Origin: Pseudomonadota bacterium
GTDB taxonomy: Bacteria; Pseudomonadota; Alphaproteobacteria; Micropepsales; Micropepsaceae
NCBI GenBank assembly: GCA_021808875.1
Contig: JAKBAU010000182.1
Span: 1-7,360, forward strand
Length of the DNA: 7,360 nucleotides
Direction: 5' to 3'
Shown: piece after piece, positions 1-7,118 of the stretch
Position numbering within the stretch: position 1 is the stretch's first letter
How the letters are laid out: every line of letters begins with the position of its first letter
The notes under the pieces: generated by a model
Told to the model about the DNA's origin: nothing
Seen by the model: the letters and a program-made list of their open reading frames with translations, nothing else
The model's database searches: none
Program-made: the position numbers and the translations under genes

Positions 1-1
1 C

Positions 2-277
2 GTGGTGAACATCCAAAGCCAGAACGGCAATCCCACTTATCTCAAGCTTGAAGTCACGCTTGAGCTCAAAAACGCCAAGGAAGAGCAGGGCGTTAAGGTG
101 CTGATGCCGCGGATTGTAGATCAGTTTCAGAGTTATTTGCGCGAGTTACGCGTCGCCGATCTGCAGGGCTCGGCGTCCGTGATGCGGGTGAAGGAAGAGC
201 TCCTGCGGCGGATCAATGTCGCTGTCGCACCCTACCGCGTGCAGGATGTTCTGCTCAAGGAAATGATTGTTCAGTAA
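2..277 (+). CDS. fliL: Flagellar basal body-associated protein FliL, C-terminal part (5' end outside window)
   Basis: FliL is a single-pass inner-membrane protein whose periplasmic domain surrounds the MotAB stator and modulates its activity. Only the last 91 residues are present. The frame is open to the left edge, so the GTG at position 2 is not a true start; the N-terminal TM segment and linker lie upstream. The visible part is the conserved periplasmic domain: a strand with YLKLEVTLEL, then the helix MPRIVDQFQSYLRELRVADL, then VKEELLRRINVAVAP and the terminal VQDVLLKEMIVQ. This matches the typical FliL ending, with hydrophobic residues closing the chain a few residues before the stop. The stop (TAA 275-277) lies 14 bp before fliM, consistent with the common fliL-fliM order and one transcript. 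Identification is confident because of both sequence and neighbour. Confidence 0.93.
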   Translation: MVNIQSQNGNPTYLKLEVTLELKNAKEEQGVKVLMPRIVDQFQSYLRELRVADLQGSASVMRVKEELLRRINVAVAPYRVQDVLLKEMIVQ

Positions 278-291
278 ATGGAACCAAGATT

Positions 292-1332
292 ATGGCCGAC
301 GAAGAGCTAGCGCCGCAGGAAGCAGCTGCCGACAGTGAAAATGGCAGCCAAGTGGCGGGTGAACGCGTTCTGAACCAGGAAGAGATCGACAGCCTTCTGG
401 GCTTCGATGTCAATGATGAACAGCTGCAGGACAAGTCTGGTGTCCGCGCCATAGTTAACTCGGCGCTGGTATCCTACGAACGCCTGCCGATGCTCGAAAT
501 CATTTTTGACCGCCTGGTTCGGCTCATGACCACGAGCTTACGGAACTTTACCTCCGACAATGTCGAGGTCAGTCTCGACAACATCACGTCAATCCGCTTC
601 GGCGATTATCTCAATTCCATTCCATTGCCCGCCATTCTTTCGGTATTTAGGGCCGAAGAACTCGATAATTATGGGCTTTTCACGATCGATTCCAATCTCA
701 TCTATTCGATCGTTGACGTATTGCTGGGAGGCCGTCGGGGAACCGCGGCGATGCGTATCGAGGGGCGTCCGTACACCACCATCGAGCGCAGTCTGGTGCA
801 GCGCATGACGGAAGTCATTCTGCAGGACATGACCCAGGCTTTCGAACCTCTGGCACCTGTCAACTTTACGCTCGATCGACTTGAAACCAATCCACGCTTT
901 GCAGCGATTGCACGCCCGGCCAACGCCGCCATCCTCGTTAAGCTGCGTATCGACATGGAAGATCGTGGCGGACGCACGGAGCTGCTTCTGCCCTACGCCA
1001 CCCTCGAACCCATCCGCAAACTGCTGCTGCAACAGTTCATGGGTGAAAAATTCGGTCGTGACTCAATCTGGGAAACCCATCTTGCAACCGAGCTGTGGTG
1101 CACGCGGCTCGACATTCAGGCGATCTTGGATGAGCAGGTGATGTCGGTATCAAAAGTTATGGATCTCAAGGTCGGCGATACCTTAATGCTCAATGCAAAC
1201 CCGGACTCCACCATTGAGCTGCGCTGTGGCCATGTACCGCTGCTCAGCGGACGCATGGGACGCGTCGGCAATGCTGTGGCTGTCCGCGTCGAGCAGGCGG
1301 TCAAACGCGCTGACGCCTCACGGCAGCTGTAA
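292..1332 (+). CDS. fliM: Flagellar motor switch protein FliM
   Basis: FliM is the middle component of the cytoplasmic C-ring. It binds phospho-CheY through its N-terminus, contacts FliG through its middle domain and FliN through its C-terminal SpoA domain, and so sets rotation direction. The 346-residue length is usual. Residues 27-37 (LNQEEIDSLLG) are the CheY-binding EIDxLL motif. Residues 60-245 form the CheC-like middle domain, with GGRRG at 146-150 corresponding to the conserved FliG-contacting glycine motif. Residues about 265-335 form the SpoA/FliN-like domain (LKVGDTLMLN, IELRCGHVPLLSGRMGRVG). The start is the ATG at 292, preceded by a weak GGA at 280-282. An ATG at 278 is out of frame and closes at 308-310. 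The motif is preceded by about 26 acidic, Ala/Glu-rich residues, longer than the enterobacterial leader. fliM follows fliL by 14 bp and precedes the next gene by 9 bp. Confidence 0.97.
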   Translation: MADEELAPQEAAADSENGSQVAGERVLNQEEIDSLLGFDVNDEQLQDKSGVRAIVNSALVSYERLPMLEIIFDRLVRLMTTSLRNFTSDNVEVSLDNITSIRFGDYLNSIPLPAILSVFRAEELDNYGLFTIDSNLIYSIVDVLLGGRRGTAAMRIEGRPYTTIERSLVQRMTEVILQDMTQAFEPLAPVNFTLDRLETNPRFAAIARPANAAILVKLRIDMEDRGGRTELLLPYATLEPIRKLLLQQFMGEKFGRDSIWETHLATELWCTRLDIQAILDEQVMSVSKVMDLKVGDTLMLNANPDSTIELRCGHVPLLSGRMGRVGNAVAVRVEQAVKRADASRQL

Positions 1333-1336
1333 GGAG
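1331..1336 (+). promoter_or_regulatory. Ribosome binding site overlapping the fliM stop
   Basis: AAGGAG lies within and directly after the fliM TAA (1330-1332), 5 bp before the ATG at 1342. It is the strongest Shine-Dalgarno sequence in the operon segment. It fixes the start of the small downstream gene and suggests translation coupled to fliM termination. Confidence 0.75.
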
Positions 1337-1341
1337 CCACC

Positions 1342-1773
1342 ATGTCGATCTCGCTCTATATTGAAATATTACTGTGCATCCTGCTCGTGGCAACGCTTGG
1401 CTTCTGTCTTGTCCTGGAGCGCAAACTCAGCGCGATGCGCAAGGGCCAGGACGGACTCAAGGTCGTGATTGCCGAACTTAATGGCGCTATCGGTGCGGCG
1501 GGTACCTCGATGCGGCTGCTGAAGTCAGCGGCTTCTGGTGCGATCGAGGAACTCGATGAAAAGGTCACGAAAGCCCGTGCTGCGATTGATGAGCTCTCTG
1601 TACTCACCACAAGCGGTGATCGCATTGCCGCACGCATCGAGCGCAGCGTTGAGACGCAAGGTGGTTCAAAGTCGCCGGTTCTGCCGGCGGCAGCCGAGCG
1701 CTTGGCTGGTATAGGTTCACGCGTCTTGCGTACCAAGCTGCCGCTTGAACAGGCCGTGGGGGGTGTGCGGTGA
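1342..1773 (+). CDS. DUF6468-like membrane-anchored coiled-coil protein in flagellar operon
   Basis: A 143-residue protein of unknown biochemical role. Residues about 5-25 are a hydrophobic helix (IEILLCILLVATLGFCLVL) followed by the positively charged stretch ERKLSAMRKGQ. This suggests a single N-terminal membrane anchor with the remainder cytoplasmic by the positive-inside rule. Residues about 30-105 are almost entirely helix-forming with heptad-like spacing of Leu/Ile/Ala and alternating charges, probably a coiled coil. The last 35 residues are Gly/Pro/Ala-rich and likely unstructured. Size, topology and position directly after fliM match my memory of the DUF6468 family in alphaproteobacterial flagellar loci. 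That assignment is from recall and was not searched. Its GTGA overlap with the next gene (4 bp) indicates translational coupling with the MotE-like protein. A role in assembling or scaffolding the motor at the membrane is inference only. Confidence 0.72.
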   Translation: MSISLYIEILLCILLVATLGFCLVLERKLSAMRKGQDGLKVVIAELNGAIGAAGTSMRLLKSAASGAIEELDEKVTKARAAIDELSVLTTSGDRIAARIERSVETQGGSKSPVLPAAAERLAGIGSRVLRTKLPLEQAVGGVR

Positions 1774-2546
1774 GCCAGCTCTTCAGGCAGCTTCGCCTGT
1801 TACCTGTGGTCATATTTATGTGCGGGACGCTGATCGCCCTCAAAGGAGCAAACCTGATTGCACAGGCTCGTGCCGGGGCGCCGGCAACGGCAACCTCCGC
1901 GCCGCCTTCTTCCAGCAAGAGCGCGAGTGCCAGTGATGCAATGCTTGATGAGAACACTGATAGCGCCTCGGAAATCGACGTCCTGACTTCCCTGGCAAAG
2001 CGTCGGCGGGCCCTTGATCGCGACGCGCAGGCGCTGAATATGCGCGCCAACCTTTTGACCGCCGCAGAAAAGCGTGTAGACGCCAAGATTGCTGATCTCA
2101 AAGGCCTCAAGGCGCAAATTCAGGCATTGCTTGGACAGCGCGACGCCGCCGAGGCCAAGCAGGTCGCGACTCTGATCAAGGTCTATTCGGCCATGAAACC
2201 GCGCAACGCCGGACGTATCTTCGATTCCCTCGATCAACATGTGCTTCTGGAAGTGGCTTCCGGCATGCAGCCGGACGCTCTGGCTCCCATTCTTTCTGCC
2301 ATGTCGCCGCAGAACGCGCAGGCGCTGACGGTGGCATTGGCCGAGCGGCTGCGGCTGCCGCAGGGCGCTGCAACGGCAGCTGCCGCGCAGGCACTGCAGG
2401 CAAATGTGGCAACACCGTCGCATGCTGCCGCCACATCCACCACGGCCGCGAAGCAGGCTGCACCGTCACCGAACACCGTCGCTGCTGCTGGCGCGGCGGC
2501 GGCCAGCGGCGCGGCCGCATCGCCACCGCCCGCAGCGCAGAACTAG
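1770..2546 (+). CDS. MotE-like flagellar protein with MgtE_N-type domain
   Basis: A 258-residue protein resembling the MotE family. In rhizobia MotE is a periplasmic chaperone for the motor protein MotC. Residues about 10-24 are hydrophobic (LLPVVIFMCGTLIAL) and act as signal anchor or uncleaved TM segment. Residues 33-65 are a Ser/Ala/Pro linker. Residues 66-128 are a charged coiled coil (SLAKRRRALDRDAQALNMR). Residues about 130-192 form the MgtE_N-like helical domain, recognisable by LIKVYSAMKPRNAGRIFDSL, LLEVASGMQPDALAPILSAM and the following SPQNAQALTVALAERL. Residues 198-258 are an Ala/Pro/Ser/Thr low-complexity tail, which makes it longer than the rhizobial MotE as I remember it. The GTG start at 1770 overlaps the previous stop as GTGA. 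A G-rich run at 1758-1763 may serve as the ribosome site, and the next in-frame ATG would cut the membrane helix. The family call is good; a chaperone role is inferred. Confidence 0.78.
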   Translation: MSQLFRQLRLLPVVIFMCGTLIALKGANLIAQARAGAPATATSAPPSSSKSASASDAMLDENTDSASEIDVLTSLAKRRRALDRDAQALNMRANLLTAAEKRVDAKIADLKGLKAQIQALLGQRDAAEAKQVATLIKVYSAMKPRNAGRIFDSLDQHVLLEVASGMQPDALAPILSAMSPQNAQALTVALAERLRLPQGAATAAAAQALQANVATPSHAAATSTTAAKQAAPSPNTVAAAGAAAASGAAASPPPAAQN

Positions 2547-2553
2547 CGTGGTA

Positions 2554-2559
2554 CGGAGG
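2554..2559 (+). promoter_or_regulatory. Ribosome binding site of the giant TPR gene
   Basis: CGGAGG sits 9 bp before the ATG at 2569. It decides the start. The reading frame is open back to 2404, and an in-frame GTG at 2548 exists, but neither has a comparable Shine-Dalgarno sequence, and only the ATG places a signal peptide at the N-terminus. Confidence 0.7.
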
Positions 2560-2568
2560 CCGGCTGGG

Positions 2569-5500
2569 ATGACGCTGACGCGCGGCAGAGAGGGGCAGGT
2601 ACGGCGCTGGACTGCCATCGCCGCGTTTGCTCTTGGTCTTGCTGGCCCGTCCTGTGCCGCTGGCCTAACGATCACGAGCGCGAATGGCTATGGGCGGCTG
2701 ATTTTCAGCAATGAGCACCCCGAAGCGAAGGTTGAAGACAGTGTTTTTGTGCTTCAATTTGCCCATCGTCCGCCTTTCACCGCCAAAGAGATCATGCGCA
2801 GGCTGCCGCGCTATATTTCCGATGCCCATGCTGGCCCCCGCGGCAAAACCTTCCGCTTTGCACTCATAAACCCGGTGTGGCTGCATCAGTCCAGCTCCGG
2901 TGACCTTTTCGCTGTCGACCTGGTTCCGGCGAACTATACCGGTACCCCTCCAGATTTGCCGCCGCCGCCACCGGTGACACCCAAACCGGTGAATATCGCG
3001 GCGCTGCCGGTCCTGCCGATCCGCGCGGGTGCCTATGCTCACTTCTCGCGTCTGCTCTTCGTCCTCAAGTCGCCCATTACCTATTCGATATTCCCCGGTT
3101 CCGGGCGGATCACCCTTCACTTTGACGCCAAGTTGCGTCCGGACTTCACGGCGCTGGAAACCGTGGCGCCGCCCTGGGTCAAAGCCGCAGGCTGGCACGT
3201 CGACAGCACCGGAACGGTTATTAGCTTCAACACCCTGGCGGGATCCGGCTATCATAGCTTCCGCAGCGGAGATGATGTGGTGCTGGATATTCTGGCGCCG
3301 CGCAGTGATAGCCAGAGCTATGATCCACCGGGCGTGAAGGGTGCAGCGGCCAGGGGTAAAATCCATTGGCTAACGTCAGATCCGAAGCATGGTGCAGCGA
3401 AAGCTGTCTCGCAGCGACAGGCAGTGCTGAATGCCGTGGCAGCGATCGATGGCAAGACGGCGCGGAAGGTTGTTGTGCCGCTGCCCACTCCGCGGCCGCA
3501 TCGCGCCAAAGACGCAGCCACATTGAGCTCGTCTCTGCCGGTTACGGCGAACGCCAGCTCGGCCACGCTGAGCTTTCCAGCAGGTACGGCGATTGCGGCG
3601 TTTATGCGTGAAGGAAACGCGTGGATTGTTCTGAGTTCGGCAAAGCCACTGCAGGTGTCATTCCTGACGAAGGCCCTGGGTGGATTTTCCAATGCTGTTA
3701 CGGTCTCGAGCCAGGCGGGTGTAGGCGTGGTACGCATCGCACTGCGCCAAGCTGAGCAGATTCGTGTCACAAGCGACGGAGCTGCAAACGTGGTGCGTAT
3801 AGCACCCAGCTTCGCCAGCACCTCTGTCGCCCGGCCCCTGACGATTACCCGCGATATTGATACTCCTGATGTTGCGGCGTTGCGCGTTGCATTGCCAGGC
3901 GCCCAGGTGCCGCTTCAGTTGAACGATCCGGTGGCGGGCGACACGCTCATCGTCGTTCCTGCGACACCCGGACGGGTGCTCACGCATGCGGATCGCTATG
4001 TTGATTTTGCGGCGCTGCCGAGCGCTTCCGGGCTCGTCATTTCGCCCTATGCTGAAGGTCTGGACGTCCGCAGTTCTGGCGATCATGTGCGCATCAGCCG
4101 GCCGGGCGGCCTGCGACTGACGGCTGGCGCAATTCCTGCGGTAGCAAATCCTGCAACACTCGCCGAAATTACCAACGGGCCGAGCTACCTCAATTTTGCT
4201 GCCTGGGCACATCCCATGCATCTGGACGTGCTGGAGACCGAGCGGGCCCTGCGCGATGCGGCCGCGGCCCTGCCCTCGGCGCAGGCCAATGGCGCGCGCC
4301 GCCAGGAAGCGCAATTCTACATCGCCAACCGGCTTGATGCCGAAGCGCTCGGGGTGGTTGCCCAAATGCAGAGTTCGGATCCGACTTTGCAGGACGATCC
4401 GGAGCTTCAGACCATCAAGGCCGCCGCCGACGTTATGATGGCAAGATATCGTGATGCACGATCGGCCCTCTCTGCGACAGCGTTCGCGAATGATCCCCAT
4501 GCCGCGATCTGGCGAGGCCTTGCCGATGCCGGGCTGCGACGCTGGCCGGAGGCGCGCCACGCCCTGATGTTGGCGATGAGTGTTATCGGGCGTTACCCGC
4601 CAAACTGGCAGGCCCGCGTACGCCTCGCCTATGCCCATGCAGCCATTGCCACGCGGGCGCTGGGGGTAGCCAAAAAAGTGCTGGCCGGAATACCCAAGGG
4701 CCTGAGGCCACCACTATCTTATGAAGCCGAACTGGCGCAGGCACGGATAGCTGTGGCAGAGGGCCGCTATCGTGCCGCGGCACCATTGCTTGCGGCGCTG
4801 AAGCAATGCCCGGATCCCAAGGTTGCAGCGCACGCGATCTATGATGATGCCCTATCGGCTCTTGCGGCCGGTGCCATAAGCCAGAGCCAGGCTATCGCCA
4901 GTCTTGAGCGCTTGCGTTATCGCTGGCGTGGAGACGCACTTGAATTGCAGACGCTACGCAAGCTTGGCTCGCTCTATTTTGCGCAGAAGAAGTGGCGCAA
5001 GGGCCTTGGCGTGCTGCAGGTTGCGGTCGAGAGTTTCCCCAATGACGAATCCACGCGCCATGTCCAGGACGACATGCGCAAGGCCTTCATTGCGCTGTTT
5101 CTTCATGGCAAGGCCGACAAGATGCCACCCATCCAGGCGTTGGGTCTGTTTTATGACTACATCGACCTGACGCCGATTGGCGCTGATGGTGATGCCATGA
5201 TCCGTCGCATGGCCAACCGGCTTGTTGACATCGATCTTCTCGGGCCTGCGGAAAAGCTGCTCAAATACCAGGTCGACAAGCGCCTCAATGGCGTTGCTCA
5301 GGCACAGGTAGCCGGGCGTCTGGCCATGGTCTATCTGATGGACCACAAGGCCCGGCATGCGCTCGCGGTGTTGCGGGCCACGCGGGTCGCGGGGATGCCC
5401 GATGATGTTGCCCATGCACGTCTGCTACTGGAGGCCAGGGCTCTGGCCGCGCTCAAACAATATACGCAGGCGCTGGATCTGATCGCGGTCGAGAAGGGTG

Positions 5501-5883
5501 CAGATACCCAGCGTCTGCGGGCCGACATATATTGGGAGAGCGGCAACTGGCCCCTGGCCGGGCGGGAGGCTGAAGCGCTGCTCGGCGATGCATGGTCAAC
5601 GAAAGGGGCGCTCAGCAAAGTGCAGCGTCGCTATGTCATGCGGGCGGCGATCGCCTATTCGCTCGCGGGTGATGCCGCGAGCCTGTCGCGGTTGCGTAGC
5701 CATTTCGCCCAGCAGATGGCTCAAGGCCCCGATGCCGCGTCCTTTGCTGTTGTTACCCAGAATGTTTCCACGCAAGGCGTGGCCTTTCGCGATGTTGCAG
5801 CCAAGGTTGCCTCGATCGACACTCTTGAGAGCTTTATGAAGGATTTCAAGAAGAGTTTTGACGCTATTCCTTCGGTACAGTAA
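2569..5883 (+). CDS. Giant exported protein: tandem beta-rich (AMIN-like) repeats plus TPR-like superhelix
   Basis: A 1104-residue exported protein of unknown function. Residues 1-31 are a Sec-type signal peptide: R12-R13, a hydrophobic core WTAIAAFALGLAG at 14-26, and probable cleavage after CAA at 29-31. The mature N-terminal half is beta-rich, with three alignable units of about 70-90 residues. Unit 1 (40-120) starts GYGRLIF and ends FAVDLVP. Unit 2 (155-244) has RLLFVL and ends VVLDILAP. Unit 3 (339-414) ends VVRIAPS. They resemble AMIN-type domains, which in other proteins bind the cell envelope. A Pro-rich linker lies at about 127-140 and a less ordered segment at 245-338. From about 540 to the end the chain is helical with degenerate TPR-like units, for example 646-673 (RRWPEARHALMLA), 799-827 (YFAQKKWRKGLGVLQ), 955-975 and 984-1005 (WESGNWPLAGREAEALL). 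The mature chain has a single cysteine (747). It follows the MotE-like gene by 22 bp, suggesting a periplasmic motility factor. Exported TPR protein is secure; a motor role is inferred. Confidence 0.8.
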   Translation: MTLTRGREGQVRRWTAIAAFALGLAGPSCAAGLTITSANGYGRLIFSNEHPEAKVEDSVFVLQFAHRPPFTAKEIMRRLPRYISDAHAGPRGKTFRFALINPVWLHQSSSGDLFAVDLVPANYTGTPPDLPPPPPVTPKPVNIAALPVLPIRAGAYAHFSRLLFVLKSPITYSIFPGSGRITLHFDAKLRPDFTALETVAPPWVKAAGWHVDSTGTVISFNTLAGSGYHSFRSGDDVVLDILAPRSDSQSYDPPGVKGAAARGKIHWLTSDPKHGAAKAVSQRQAVLNAVAAIDGKTARKVVVPLPTPRPHRAKDAATLSSSLPVTANASSATLSFPAGTAIAAFMREGNAWIVLSSAKPLQVSFLTKALGGFSNAVTVSSQAGVGVVRIALRQAEQIRVTSDGAANVVRIAPSFASTSVARPLTITRDIDTPDVAALRVALPGAQVPLQLNDPVAGDTLIVVPATPGRVLTHADRYVDFAALPSASGLVISPYAEGLDVRSSGDHVRISRPGGLRLTAGAIPAVANPATLAEITNGPSYLNFAAWAHPMHLDVLETERALRDAAAALPSAQANGARRQEAQFYIANRLDAEALGVVAQMQSSDPTLQDDPELQTIKAAADVMMARYRDARSALSATAFANDPHAAIWRGLADAGLRRWPEARHALMLAMSVIGRYPPNWQARVRLAYAHAAIATRALGVAKKVLAGIPKGLRPPLSYEAELAQARIAVAEGRYRAAAPLLAALKQCPDPKVAAHAIYDDALSALAAGAISQSQAIASLERLRYRWRGDALELQTLRKLGSLYFAQKKWRKGLGVLQVAVESFPNDESTRHVQDDMRKAFIALFLHGKADKMPPIQALGLFYDYIDLTPIGADGDAMIRRMANRLVDIDLLGPAEKLLKYQVDKRLNGVAQAQVAGRLAMVYLMDHKARHALAVLRATRVAGMPDDVAHARLLLEARALAALKQYTQALDLIAVEKGADTQRLRADIYWESGNWPLAGREAEALLGDAWSTKGALSKVQRRYVMRAAIAYSLAGDAASLSRLRSHFAQQMAQGPDAASFAVVTQNVSTQGVAFRDVAAKVASIDTLESFMKDFKKSFDAIPSVQ

Positions 5884-5915
5884 GCCGCCATGAACGAGCC
5901 TTGGTCGGACAGATC

Positions 5916-7118
5916 TCAGATCGTCGCGATCTTGCGGCCGAATTGCCAATAGAGTGTACCGAGGATCAAGCAGGCGAGGCCGCTGACGCCGGCGTCTGTC
6001 AGCAGCGTGCCGACGAGGCCGACGACGTGGTAGGCATTGCCATCGAGGACCTGCATATACGTCAGTGGAATCTGCGTCGCGCCCAGGAGCACGCCATACT
6101 GGGTGGCCGCGAGCGGATTGTCATGACCGATGGTACGCAGCGTGATGGCATTGGCTGCTGAGAAGGCGGCGGCCTGAAACAGGTTTTCGCCCATGATGGC
6201 GATACCGAAGGTGATGGCATCGTGCGCCTGGGGCAGGAGCGAGACGGTGAAGGTGGCGCCGACCAGGCCGACCAAAAGATAGATGGTAACGGGCGACATA
6301 CGCTTGGCGATCTGCGGTACGACGAGACTGCCGCAAACCCCGGCGATGGCGACGCCGGCACCGCCGATGAGCCCTACCATTTCGTCGGAGGTGTGGAAGT
6401 CGTGACCGAATCCCGAAAGCGTGTTGGTGAGCGCGAAGGAGGCGGCAGGAGCCAGAAATATTGCGAGGATCCATTGTACCTCCTTGCGGCGGAACATGGC
6501 GATCACATCGGTGCTGAACGCCTGAAAGCTCTCGCTGGCCAGTTTGCCATCCGCACGCGGACAAGGTGTACTCAGGTAAAGCGGCAGTACGAGCAGAACG
6601 AGAGCGGCCGTCGCGATGGCTCCCCACGGCGCAGGCAAATGGCGCATGGCGAAGATCGAAAACGCCGCGGCCACACCGCCGCCGCCAAAATTGGCGATGG
6701 TAAACCAGGCTCCCAGTGAATCTTTCTGCTCGGTCGGCAGCAGATTGCCGAACCAGCCTCCTACCGAATTGACGACCAGCACGTTGGAAAGACCGCTGAG
6801 GAAAAGAAAAATGGTCAGCAGACTGACATTGCGAACGGCGAGCAGGCTGGCGCAGGTGAAGATCGCGCACAAAATGGTAAAGACAATCGCATAGCTGCGG
6901 CGCGCATAGCGCCAGTCCAAAATGGGAGTGATCGGAATCCCGATAAAGGCTGTGGCAAGATAAAGCGAGGTCACCGTGGCGATCTGAACTTCCGGTGTGT
7001 GTGCAGAGGCGAGCAGATCTGGAACGGCAATGATGCCTACCGAGCCGTTGATCGCGAGCGGTAAATTTCCCCAGCCCAGGAGCCACGGCGGCAAGGTCCT
7101 GTCGGATTTGTTGGTCAT
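5916..7118 (-). CDS. Major facilitator superfamily transporter, 12 TM
   Basis: A 400-residue polytopic inner-membrane protein with about 12 hydrophobic segments. TM1-6 lie at about 12-36, 46-67, 75-94, 98-121, 135-158 and 164-182. TM7-12 lie at about 214-237, 247-270, 275-295, 301-327, 337-358 and 364-390. The two halves are joined by a charged cytoplasmic loop at 183-213. DWRYARR at 68-74, between TM2 and TM3, fits a degenerate MFS motif A. A GGGG run at 145-148 in TM5 is compatible with the flexible helix of the family. E311 in TM10 and D375 in TM12 are intramembrane acidic residues that might couple to protons. The substrate cannot be told from sequence. The start chosen is the ATG at 7118 with GGA at 7126-7128, 7 bp upstream. 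A TTG at 7154 would add 12 residues without a better ribosome site. The gene runs convergent to the flagellar operon with a 32-bp gap and is probably transcribed alone. Confidence 0.85.
   Translation of the reverse strand: MTNKSDRTLPPWLLGWGNLPLAINGSVGIIAVPDLLASAHTPEVQIATVTSLYLATAFIGIPITPILDWRYARRSYAIVFTILCAIFTCASLLAVRNVSLLTIFLFLSGLSNVLVVNSVGGWFGNLLPTEQKDSLGAWFTIANFGGGGVAAAFSIFAMRHLPAPWGAIATAALVLLVLPLYLSTPCPRADGKLASESFQAFSTDVIAMFRRKEVQWILAIFLAPAASFALTNTLSGFGHDFHTSDEMVGLIGGAGVAIAGVCGSLVVPQIAKRMSPVTIYLLVGLVGATFTVSLLPQAHDAITFGIAIMGENLFQAAAFSAANAITLRTIGHDNPLAATQYGVLLGATQIPLTYMQVLDGNAYHVVGLVGTLLTDAGVSGLACLILGTLYWQFGRKIATI
5918..5932. repeat. Short perfect inverted repeat near the convergent gene ends
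   Basis: AGATCG-TCG-CGATCT forms a 6-bp perfect stem with a 3-base loop. It lies within the last codons of the transporter gene, starting 35 bp after the stop of the giant TPR gene. No run of T follows on either strand, so it is at best a weak terminator or mRNA end structure. It could also be chance in GC-rich coding DNA. Confidence 0.3.

Noticed and set aside
1800..2423. - strand frame of 207 residues opposite the MotE-like gene
   Set aside because: Cys/Arg-rich translation without domain signals; the + strand frame has a coherent TM, coiled-coil and helical domain order.
2404..2568. In-frame upstream extension of the giant TPR gene overlapping the MotE-like gene
   Set aside because: The extra 55 residues are Arg/His/Pro-rich, typical of an off-frame reading of GC-rich codons. 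They would put the signal peptide internally, whereas CGGAGG and the ATG at 2569 give a proper exported N-terminus.
2635..2655. Lipoprotein signal at Cys29 of the giant TPR protein
   Set aside because: The residues before the cysteine are GPS, which do not fit a lipobox (usually L-A/S-G/A-C). Cleavage after the following CAA is more likely.
3658..4638. 326-residue open frame on the - strand inside the giant TPR gene
   Set aside because: It is antisense to a well-supported gene; its composition is Arg/Gly/His-rich with no recognisable domain. It reflects codon bias of GC-rich DNA.
6121..7086. 321-residue - strand frame overlapping the transporter in another phase
   Set aside because: It is rich in Arg, His and Ser with no hydrophobic segments, while the transporter frame has 12 clear membrane helices.
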